From: Lentisphaeria bacterium
GTDB lineage: Bacteria > Verrucomicrobiota > Lentisphaeria > Victivallales > UBA1829
Direction: 5' to 3'
Assembly: GCA_003526375.1 (NCBI GenBank)
Contig: DPDG01000013.1
Location: 1 to 29,456 of the forward strand
DNA length: 29,456 nucleotides
Shown here: positions 7,448 through 14,710 of the stretch, one piece after another
How the letters are laid out: each line of letters starts with the position of its first letter
Position numbering within the stretch: the first letter of the stretch is position 1
Translations under genes and position numbers: made by a program
Notes under the pieces: model-generated
Seen by the model: the letters and a program-made list of their open reading frames with translations, nothing else
What the model was told of the DNA's origin: nothing
The model's database searches: none

Positions 7448-8527
7448 ATGGCAACGATTTATGATATTGCGCGGACGGCGAATGTCAGCCATGCGACTGT
7501 CAGTATGGCATTGCGCGGAATCGGCAAGATCAGGCCGGAAACCCGCGAGCGCATCATGGCGATTGCCCGTGATATCGGCTACCGTCCGAACACCAATGCC
7601 GTTGCCTTGAAATCCGGCGTGAACCGGATGATCACCATGCTTCATACACCGCACCCGTTCAGCAAGATTGCCGTGGAACTGCGCAACTGCGTCCGGAATG
7701 ACGGCTATGAATTGAATATGATTGAGCTGGAGCTGGAACCGTCCCGTCAGCGCCGCAGTTTCGAGCTTCTGCTGGAATCCAACTGCGCGGCGGCAATCTG
7801 TCAGATGACCTGGCTGAAACCGCTGGAGGATCTGGTGGAAAAATTCCTTGCTCAGCGGAAACCGCTGGTGGTGCTCGGCCCTCCGCAGGACTGGCACCCC
7901 ATGCCGGGGCTTTACGGGATCACAATGGAGAATCTGAATGCGGTCGGAGAGTGCATCGACCTGCTTCTCAAACTCGGGCACCGCCACATTGCCCACACGG
8001 TATATTCCAGCGGGATATCCGATGTCCACCGGTTTCTTACCGAAAAGCTGAAAGCCGCCGGGATTCATGACTGGGATCCTGCATTTCACTGTGAGCTGCA
8101 TGAAAATCTGAATATCTTCGAACAGGGATATCTGGCGGGAGGAAAGCTCCTGGAGGAGAAACCGGGTGTCACGGCGATCCAGTGTTTCAGCGACCGTTTT
8201 GCGATGGGAATCATGCGCCGTTTTTATGAAATGGGAGTTTCCGTTCCCGGAGATATTTCAGTGATCGGCTCGGAGAATGACCTTTTTGCCGAATACAATA
8301 CCATTTCGCTTTCCACGATTGACACCGGCGGTGATCTCATGGGACGGCGCGCCTGGGAGTTGCTCTGCCGTCATCTCAACGATCCGGCGCTTCCGCTGGA
8401 AAGTTTTATCGAGACCGTGCATGCGCGTTTCATCCCGCGGGAATCCATCGGCATGGTTTCGGAAAAAAGCGTATTTTTCAAGTTGCGTGAAAATATAAAA
8501 CAAAGAGGAGCGGCGGCAAAGAGATGA
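7448..8527 (+). CDS. LacI-family transcriptional regulator
   Basis: This is a 359-residue sugar-responsive repressor. The N-terminal LacI helix-turn-helix (residues 1-50) reads ATIYDIARTANVSHATVSMALRG and continues into the hinge helix NTNAVALKSG. Residues about 60-340 form the periplasmic-binding-protein-like effector domain, with LLLKLGHRHIAH and SVIGSENDLFAEYN as the usual LacI landmarks. The start at 7448 is preferred: AGGAA (7438-7442) is correctly spaced for it, whereas the ATG at 7442 overlaps that site. It stands first in a co-directional run with a pseudopilin and a pectate-lyase-like protein, so it probably controls their expression in response to a released oligosaccharide. The ligand is unknown. 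Confidence 0.94.
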   Translation: MATIYDIARTANVSHATVSMALRGIGKIRPETRERIMAIARDIGYRPNTNAVALKSGVNRMITMLHTPHPFSKIAVELRNCVRNDGYELNMIELELEPSRQRRSFELLLESNCAAAICQMTWLKPLEDLVEKFLAQRKPLVVLGPPQDWHPMPGLYGITMENLNAVGECIDLLLKLGHRHIAHTVYSSGISDVHRFLTEKLKAAGIHDWDPAFHCELHENLNIFEQGYLAGGKLLEEKPGVTAIQCFSDRFAMGIMRRFYEMGVSVPGDISVIGSENDLFAEYNTISLSTIDTGGDLMGRRAWELLCRHLNDPALPLESFIETVHARFIPRESIGMVSEKSVFFKLRENIKQRGAAAKR

Positions 8528-8624
8528 AAACAGCGGCGGATTGTAACTTTTCAGCGGAGAATGCACTGAAGAGAAAGGAAAACAGCTTATGAATTCATGG
8601 GGCAAGTGTCAGGAGGAAAATTCC

Positions 8625-9665
8625 ATGCGGAAGAAGAAAAGGGGAATCCTCGAAAGATTCTCGTTAACGGGATGCAGGACTGCTTTGCGGCGGGGTGCTT
8701 TCTGCGATCCGGCAAACTCTCTTTCCATCAGGAAAAAACAGGCATTCACTTTGATAGAGCTCTTTATAAGGAAAAGTTGTAAAAAGGATATTTCATTCCG
8801 GCGGTGTCAATTCGCGCCTTGCTTTACTTTTCCTTTCTTCCTTCAATCATTCAAATGTTTTTCCGTTCCTTCTTCCTTCAGAATTCCCTGTTCGATATTC
8901 TTTCTTCGCAGGGTGAAGATACGGATTTTCACCCTGATAGAGCTCCTGGTCGTAATAGCGATCATCGCGGTTCTTGCAGGAATGCTTCTGCCGGCATTGA
9001 ACAAGGCGAGAGAACGCGCCCGGGCAATCGCCTGCAACAGCAACCTGCGGCAGTGTGGCCTTGCAATGCATTCCTATGCAGATGATTATGCCGGAAGACT
9101 GCCGGAGCTATATCCGCAAGGTTTAGCCAACACTTATTATGATGAAAACTGGAGCAGAATTCTGGCACGTCTGGGTTATGCAAGGTCCAAAATATATTTC
9201 TGTGACTCCATTGTCAGTTATACAAAATATGAGTATTCTCTGCCCTCTTATGCTGCCACGCTGCAGGAACACGACAGCTTAAACAATCCAGGAAATGGCT
9301 GGATGTATCTTTACATTTCCTACGGTTACAACCGACGCATGGGGGGATACGATTACTGGGGAGGATATGTCGGTTCGGCACAAGTCAGCAACGTAAAAGG
9401 ACCTTCGCACAAACTCTTGTTAACTGACTCCTTTAACAGCATGAATCAAATGGGCGCTTATGATGCTCAAATGTATTATACATTATGGACACACGTTCAT
9501 GAACGTCACTCAGGGGCGGCAAATATTGTCTGGGCGGACGGCCACACGGAAAGCCTTGTAAAACCGATCCGCGAACTTCAGGCATACTACCCGAATCCCG
9601 GCGGTCCCACGAACAGGATTGAATATTACTTCAATCCCGATTACAACGGCAATATCAACGACTGA
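8625..9665 (+). CDS. Pseudopilin-like protein (H-X9-DG type) with duplicated N-terminal box
   Basis: This is a 346-residue membrane-anchored pseudopilin of the prepilin N-terminal cleavage/methylation and H-X9-DG class that is abundant in Lentisphaerota and Planctomycetota. The functional-looking box FTLIELLVVIAIIAVLAG starts at about residue 102 and continues into LLPALNKARE. Upstream, at about residue 41, is a second, broken copy (FTLIELF followed by IRKSCKK) with no hydrophobic helix. The two are separated by a 183-bp repeat unit. The C-terminal motif is RHSGAANIVWADGH, exactly H-X9-DG. The start at 8625 has a perfect AGGAGG 8 nt upstream; the ATG at 8589 and the in-frame GTG at 8913 (directly before the real box) are alternatives. 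It sits between the LacI regulator and the secreted pectate-lyase-like gene (20 bp gap), suggesting an export or surface role tied to that protein. Confidence 0.85.
   Translation: MRKKKRGILERFSLTGCRTALRRGAFCDPANSLSIRKKQAFTLIELFIRKSCKKDISFRRCQFAPCFTFPFFLQSFKCFSVPSSFRIPCSIFFLRRVKIRIFTLIELLVVIAIIAVLAGMLLPALNKARERARAIACNSNLRQCGLAMHSYADDYAGRLPELYPQGLANTYYDENWSRILARLGYARSKIYFCDSIVSYTKYEYSLPSYAATLQEHDSLNNPGNGWMYLYISYGYNRRMGGYDYWGGYVGSAQVSNVKGPSHKLLLTDSFNSMNQMGAYDAQMYYTLWTHVHERHSGAANIVWADGHTESLVKPIRELQAYYPNPGGPTNRIEYYFNPDYNGNIND
8745..8927 (+). repeat. FTLIEL repeat unit A (183 bp)
   Basis: The unit runs from the first FTLIEL codons to just before the second. It shares with the two units at 21026-21535 a 5' segment (AGGAAAAGTTGTAAAA, then TTTCATTCCGGC), the AAATGTTT octamer (8853-8860), a CGTTCCTTCTT segment and the terminal palindrome. 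Its length is a multiple of three, and the encoded peptide RKSCKK-ISFRR...FSVPSSFRIPCS resembles those of the other units. Confidence 0.8.
8911..8934 (+). repeat. Palindrome at pseudopilin box (copy A)
   Basis: GGGTGAAGAT (8911-8920) pairs with ATTTTCACCC (8925-8934) through one G-U wobble around a 4-nt loop. It covers the possible GTG start at 8913 and the first codons of the FTLIELL box. The same palindrome recurs at 21019-21042 and, with one mismatch, at 21241-21264. Confidence 0.75.
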
Positions 9666-9685
9666 AAAAGGAGACCATATCCATT

Positions 9686-12031
9686 ATGAAAAAGGTTTGT
9701 GTTATGTTCGGGATTCTGCTGCTTGGAACCCTCAGCGTTTTCGGAGCCAGATTCAATGTAAAGTCGTTCGGTGCGGCGGGAGACGGCGTGGCGGACGATA
9801 CAGTCGCGATTCAGAAAGCGTTGCTGAACGCGTCATATTCCGAGACCTTCGCTTTAATCAGCACGATGGGCGGCAGTTTCGGATGCGGCTGGGGCGGGGA
9901 AGGGGCGTTCAATGAAGTTTATTTCCCGGCAGGCACCTATAAAATCACACGTCCGCTGGTCTACCCGGGCCCGAATTCACAGAGCCGTAAAATCAGTTTA
10001 CGCGGGGAAAAAGGCGCCGTTATCGTTCAAAGCGATCCGAAAGCGGACCTGTTTTATCTCAATAACGTATTCCGCCTGATGGTTCGCTCCCTCGTTCTCC
10101 GCGGCGGGAAAACACAACTTCAGGTATGGACAGCGAATTCCGATACGGCGATGGTTCACCTGGACGGATGCCGCTTCGAGGGCTCCTCGGACACTGCGAT
10201 CGTCTGCCGTATTCCCGTGGAAAACAAAGTGCTGAAAGCGCCATATCAGGTGAGCTGGATTTCACAGGCTGTTCCCAGACTGACGCCCGTTCCCGCAGAA
10301 CCGGGGCGTTCGGAGTTCTGGAATTCCACACTGTTCGACATCGAGAACTGCGATTTTTCAAACTGCGCCCGTGTCATGGATCTCTCATGCGATCTGGCGG
10401 TCATCCGCAATTCACGGATTGCGACGCCGAAAGCGCAGAAAGGTCCGGTATTCCTGCTGATGAACCAGGTCTATTTCCGAAATGTGAAAGGCATGGGCTC
10501 CGGAAGCAAAACGGATTCTCCGTATTGGATCGATATTTCGGCAACAGTGGAAAACAAAGCGCTTCTTTACGTCGACGAATGTGAATTCGATGTCAAAGGC
10601 GCAGACGGCTGGTGTCTTGTAAAATCAAATCTCAAGCCCGGTTATATCAGCACGGCGATCCGGGTGGCGGATTCCAGAATCAGGAGCGCGGGCTGCCCCG
10701 AAGGGGGAATTGTTTCCCTTGCGGCGGGAACATCGCCCAATCTGATCGCAATCCGCAATGTGACGGACCCGAGCGGACGCGCAGTGCGTGCGGTAAGTTA
10801 TGGGAAATCTTTGTCGAAAGACGATTTTCTCAACCGGCTCAGCTATCTTCATTACAGGAACTTCGGCTGCGATCTTACCTTCGGATTCTGCGTTTCAGGC
10901 TGCAGTGACAACATTGATCCCGAACTGACGCCCGGAGCACGTGATTTTCTGAATCCTCCGCTGCCGGAGAAGATTGCCGCGTCCGCAAAAGTGAAACCGG
11001 TTGAATTTTCATTTGACCCCGATGCAGTCTTTGTAAAACGGATCGATGCAGGAAAATACGGGGTGACGGGAAAAGGCAAGGATGAAAGCGCCGCCGTGGA
11101 AGCCGCTCTTGCCGCCGCCGCAAAAGAGGCTCCCGCGACTCTGGTGTTCCCTTCCGCCAACATTCAGATCGGACGGACACTCTCCATCCCGGACAATATC
11201 AGGCTGTCTTCATATGGCAATTCCCTGTTTCTTGCGCCGAAAGATTTTCCGGGACCGCTTTTCCGCGTTCAGGGAAACCGCCGGAATGTCTGGGAAGGCA
11301 TCGGATTTGCCGGCGGGCGCAATGCCGTGGAGATCAAAGCCGCGCCGGACGGGGAATACCGTTTCGATTTTTGCCTTTTCACGGATCAGTCCTCTGCCTC
11401 GGTTCTTGCGCGCGCCGCAAAAAAAGGAGATGAAAGCAAACTCAAAATCGGGCGCAGCCGTTTCCTCGGCACCATGTGCGCGTTCGACGCCGATCTGACA
11501 CGGAAAGAAATCGAAAAGAACTGGTGCATGAACGACGGGAGAATGCATGACGCGGGACTTTTCGTGAACCGCGGCGGCGAACTGCTGTTTCAATACAACC
11601 TGCTGGTGCCGATTCTTCCGAAAACCAAAATCGGGAACGGACGCGAGGACATAGGGAAGTTCCAGGAGAAACAGTGGGGCGTAAATGCCCGCTGGATTGA
11701 CAATCACGGCAGGATTTTCTGTTTCGGCAACCGTTTCGGCGGCGAATTCATGGGTATGACGACACTCTGCAATTTCTCCCCGGATGGTTCGGTCATGATT
11801 TCTGGAGGTTTTTCCCAACATGCCAACCGTTATTGCCGTCTGGCGTTTCTCCATGCGGCAGCCTTGCCGAAAATGCTGGTTCTGGAAGATTTCGTATGCG
11901 GAGCTGAAGGACTGGCTTTCGGCAACCGTTCCGGCATTTCACGGCGCGACTCCAAAGGCAAAGAGGTGTATGGCTCAGGCAATATGCGTGTTTTCACCTC
12001 CAATGTCATACATCAGGCTCCTGAAGAATAA
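9686..12031 (+). CDS. Secreted two-module pectate-lyase-3 / GH55-like protein
   Basis: The protein has 781 residues. An N-terminal signal peptide (MKKVCVMFGILLLGTLSVFGA, in pieces: basic MKK then a hydrophobic core) predicts export. The first right-handed beta-helix module starts at about residue 22 with FNVKSFGAAGDGVADDTVAIQ, the Pectate_lyase_3 signature, followed by VYFPAGTYKITRPLVYPG. A second module starts at about residue 450 (IDAGKYGVTGKGKDESAAVEAAL, then LVFPSANIQIGRTLSIP). Two such modules in tandem recall GH55 exo-beta-glucanases and phage-type beta-helix proteins. The second is degenerate: the usual GDG turn reads GKG. The family acts on polysaccharides, but the substrate and catalytic residues cannot be assigned. 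It follows the pseudopilin by 20 bp (GGAG upstream) and is the last gene of the LacI-led run. A terminator lies about 70 bp after its stop. Confidence 0.85.
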   Translation: MKKVCVMFGILLLGTLSVFGARFNVKSFGAAGDGVADDTVAIQKALLNASYSETFALISTMGGSFGCGWGGEGAFNEVYFPAGTYKITRPLVYPGPNSQSRKISLRGEKGAVIVQSDPKADLFYLNNVFRLMVRSLVLRGGKTQLQVWTANSDTAMVHLDGCRFEGSSDTAIVCRIPVENKVLKAPYQVSWISQAVPRLTPVPAEPGRSEFWNSTLFDIENCDFSNCARVMDLSCDLAVIRNSRIATPKAQKGPVFLLMNQVYFRNVKGMGSGSKTDSPYWIDISATVENKALLYVDECEFDVKGADGWCLVKSNLKPGYISTAIRVADSRIRSAGCPEGGIVSLAAGTSPNLIAIRNVTDPSGRAVRAVSYGKSLSKDDFLNRLSYLHYRNFGCDLTFGFCVSGCSDNIDPELTPGARDFLNPPLPEKIAASAKVKPVEFSFDPDAVFVKRIDAGKYGVTGKGKDESAAVEAALAAAAKEAPATLVFPSANIQIGRTLSIPDNIRLSSYGNSLFLAPKDFPGPLFRVQGNRRNVWEGIGFAGGRNAVEIKAAPDGEYRFDFCLFTDQSSASVLARAAKKGDESKLKIGRSRFLGTMCAFDADLTRKEIEKNWCMNDGRMHDAGLFVNRGGELLFQYNLLVPILPKTKIGNGREDIGKFQEKQWGVNARWIDNHGRIFCFGNRFGGEFMGMTTLCNFSPDGSVMISGGFSQHANRYCRLAFLHAAALPKMLVLEDFVCGAEGLAFGNRSGISRRDSKGKEVYGSGNMRVFTSNVIHQAPEE

Positions 12032-12102
12032 CGAGGTTCAAATGCCTGAAATCGTGCCGTGACGCAAAAGCTCCGGCATACCGGAATAAAAAAAAGAAGC
12101 GA

Positions 12103-12144
12103 AAAAAGCCGGATATTGAGATACTGAACTCAGTCCGGCTTTTT
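12103..12144. terminator. Bidirectional-type rho-independent terminator
   Basis: AAAAAGCCGGA (12103-12113) pairs perfectly with TCCGGCTTTTT (12134-12144), an 11-bp stem. The T-run gives a U tract on the plus strand and the A-run would do so on the minus strand. It ends the LacI-pseudopilin-lyase operon. Confidence 0.8.
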
Positions 12145-12329
12145 CCTGTTTTGTTCTGAACGCTTCATTTTCTCCTGTCCGATCTCCGGCAGGTTGATCC
12201 GGGGAGTCCCTCCGGCAGAAATAACTTCTCTTTTTCCTGCGCGGGAATGGAAAAAAAAAGTTTCTGTGATATCTTATTGCGTTATCAAGCAACCGGAAAA
12301 ATGAATTTTTGTTAAAGTAAGGAACCCTG

Positions 12330-14480
12330 ATGTCTCACCACAATCGAAAACGCGATTTCATGAATTACTGGCGTCTGCTGGGATATGCAAAACCCTATAA
12401 ATGGCGTCTCACGATAGGAATTCTGGCAGGTTTCATCGCCAGCAGTTCGCTGTTCGGCGGATTGCTCATGATCCCTTACCTGATGAAAGGGGTCGATTCC
12501 AACAGACCGGAAAATGTTGCGGCGGTTGAAAAGACGGCGACGCAGATCGTTCAGGTCATGGAGCGGGAAACGGAACCTCAGGAGAAAGTCAAAGGAGTCA
12601 GCAATATTCTTGCGGGCCCCCAGAAGCAAATGGCGGAACGCATCGTCCAGAGCACAAATAAACAGGGTGCCACGGAACAGGAAAAAATCAAAACGGTCGC
12701 CTCGATCCTGCTGACTCCCGACAACCGGGGAGAGCTGGAAAAGAAGCTGGTCAAAGCGGATGAACAGCTCAACAATATTGTGCCCGCCTCATGGAACATG
12801 CACATCTCCTACCGGAACGGCGATATCGTGTTTTCAATCGGGAATACGACTCTTTTGGACCTGCCGGCGGAAACGGCATCGGGGAGCATGACATGGCAGT
12901 TCTTTTCGATTTTCGTCGCCGGGTTCGTGTTCCTCTGGGTGATCCGCAATCTCTTCATCTTCATTAACAACTACTACACGCGCTGGGTCGGGACAAAAGT
13001 TTCGACGGATATGCGCGACGAAGCATTCCGGAAGATGATGAACCAGTCCATGCGCTTCTACGGACAGATCGACGTCGGGCAGCTCATCAGCCGTTCGACC
13101 AATGACACGGGAGCGCTGGAGGCGGCAATTACGAACTCCATTGCGGACGCCACGCGCTGCCCGCTGGAGATCCTCGCCTGTTTTGCCGCGATTCTTCTCG
13201 CCAGTTTCAAATACAACAACTGGCTGCTTGCCGTCATTCTTTTCATCGGGCTTCCGCTCTGCGTGCTTCCGATCATGATCATCGCAAGAAAAATCCGCAA
13301 GATTTACAGGCGTTCGTTTTCCCAGATCGCGGATGTCGTGACGCGGATGCACGAGGTGCTTTCCGGCATCATCGTCGTGAAGGCATACCATGCGGAAAAC
13401 CGGGAGGTCCGGCGTTTCGAGGAGACCAACGCCAGATATTTCAACTCCGTGAACCGGGCGTTGAAAATGCAGCTTTTCATGGCGCCTCTGATGGAAACCG
13501 TCGCCGTCGGCTCCACGCTGGTGTTTTTCGTATTCAGCTACAGCCAGGGAGTCACCCTGACCGAACTGGCACAGCTCCTGACGCCCTGTTTCCTCGCATA
13601 CGCCCCGATCAAGGCGCTGGCGAAGATTTCCGCGCAGTTCCAGCGGAGCATGGCTGCCGCAGACCGCTACTTCCAGCTGATCGATATTGACACGAGTCTG
13701 CATGAGAAGGAAAATCCCGTAGCAATCAGGGAATTCAAAAATGAAATCCGTTTTACCGATGTGGTTTTCGCTTACGATCAGAAGAAAATCCTCGACGGCA
13801 TCAATCTGGCGATTCCGAAAGGACATGTGGTTGCGGTCGTCGGGGAAACGGGTTCCGGCAAAACCACGATCGCGAACCTGATTGCGCGTTTTTATGACGT
13901 GAACAGCGGAAAAGTGACGATCGACGGCATCGACCTGCGGGATGTGAAGACCGATTCCCTGCGCGACCTGATCGGAATTGTGTCGCAGGATGCGGTTCTG
14001 TTCAATGACACCATTGCAAACAACATTGCCTACGGCGTTCCCGATGCGTCGCGGGAGGAGATCATTCAGGCGGCGAAGCAGGCAAACGCGGACCGCTTCA
14101 TTACGGATGGGCGCCACAAGGACGGCTATGACACCATTGTCGGAGAGAAAGGGTTCCTGCTGAGCGGCGGAGAGAAACAGCGTGTTTCCATTGCCCGTGC
14201 AATCCTCAAGAATCCGCCGATCCTGATTCTTGACGAAGCCACCAGTGCGCTTGACACCGTCACGGAGAAACTGGTGCAGGATGCGCTGAATAAAGTCATG
14301 GCAAACCGTACCGTGTTCGCCATCGCACACCGTCTGAGCACCATTAAGAACGCAAACATGATCATTGTTCTCGACAAGGGGCATATCGTGGAAGCCGGCA
14401 CCCATGAAGAACTGCTTCGTCTCGGCGGCAGATACAAGAAGCTTCATGATACGCAGTTCGGCAGGCTGGCGGAAGCCTGA
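12330..14480 (+). CDS. ABC exporter half-transporter (MsbA-like) with large extracytoplasmic insertion
   Basis: This inner-membrane ABC exporter fuses a permease (about 1-470) to an ATPase (about 475-716). The ATPase has Walker A GETGSGKTT (505-513), signature LSGGEKQ (611-617), Walker B ILILDEATSALD (about 630-641) and the switch AIAHRLSTI. The overall form is MsbA/LmrA-like, exporting lipids or lipid-linked or hydrophobic compounds as a homodimer. At 716 residues it is about 130 longer than typical. The extra part lies between TM1 (about 27-52) and TM2 (about 189-212). That loop contains an internal duplication with period 33: EKVKGVSNIL (85-94) and EKIKTVASIL (118-127). AAGGAA precedes the ATG at 12330; an ATG at 12360 is a weaker alternative. 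It stands alone between two terminator-like structures. The substrate is unknown. Confidence 0.93.
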   Translation: MSHHNRKRDFMNYWRLLGYAKPYKWRLTIGILAGFIASSSLFGGLLMIPYLMKGVDSNRPENVAAVEKTATQIVQVMERETEPQEKVKGVSNILAGPQKQMAERIVQSTNKQGATEQEKIKTVASILLTPDNRGELEKKLVKADEQLNNIVPASWNMHISYRNGDIVFSIGNTTLLDLPAETASGSMTWQFFSIFVAGFVFLWVIRNLFIFINNYYTRWVGTKVSTDMRDEAFRKMMNQSMRFYGQIDVGQLISRSTNDTGALEAAITNSIADATRCPLEILACFAAILLASFKYNNWLLAVILFIGLPLCVLPIMIIARKIRKIYRRSFSQIADVVTRMHEVLSGIIVVKAYHAENREVRRFEETNARYFNSVNRALKMQLFMAPLMETVAVGSTLVFFVFSYSQGVTLTELAQLLTPCFLAYAPIKALAKISAQFQRSMAAADRYFQLIDIDTSLHEKENPVAIREFKNEIRFTDVVFAYDQKKILDGINLAIPKGHVVAVVGETGSGKTTIANLIARFYDVNSGKVTIDGIDLRDVKTDSLRDLIGIVSQDAVLFNDTIANNIAYGVPDASREEIIQAAKQANADRFITDGRHKDGYDTIVGEKGFLLSGGEKQRVSIARAILKNPPILILDEATSALDTVTEKLVQDALNKVMANRTVFAIAHRLSTIKNANMIIVLDKGHIVEAGTHEELLRLGGRYKKLHDTQFGRLAEA

Positions 14481-14489
14481 AATTCCGAA

Positions 14490-14530
14490 GCAGGGCAGGA
14501 GAACGGGATTCCGTAACCGTTTTGCCCTGC
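14490..14530 (+). terminator. Hairpin after ABC exporter gene
   Basis: GCAGGGCA (14490-14497) pairs with TGCCCTGC (14523-14530), with an inner ACGG/CCGT pairing. No T tract follows, so it may be a weak terminator or a 3'-end-protecting hairpin. Confidence 0.4.
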
Positions 14531-14637
14531 GAAGCCCGTCTCCGGCGGTTCCGCACTTTGATCCGTGCTGTTTCCTTTTCGGGTTCATTTTGCTTTTTCA
14601 GTACATAAAATAGGTGGTTTTATTCATAAAAAAATCA

Positions 14638-14665
14638 TTGATTTTCTATTGAAAACACTTATCTT
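14638..14665 (+). promoter_or_regulatory. Possible promoter for GHL6/GH151-type gene
   Basis: TTGATT (14638-14643) and TATCTT (14660-14665) are spaced by 16 bp in an AT-rich stretch 45 bp before the start at 14711. The match is moderate, and other AT-rich hexamers nearby could serve instead. Apart from the hairpin at 14490-14530, nothing else is visible in 14481-14710. Confidence 0.4.
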
Positions 14666-14710
14666 AAAATAAAAAAAGAGCAAATCAAGCCATGAAAAAG
14701 GAGGCTTCTC

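Noticed and set aside
14490..14530. Classical rho-independent terminator
   Set aside because: The stem is good but no T tract follows, so it is kept only as a low-confidence hairpin.
12834..14588. 584-codon open frame on the minus strand
   Set aside because: It is antisense to the ABC exporter with all ATPase motifs present on the plus strand.
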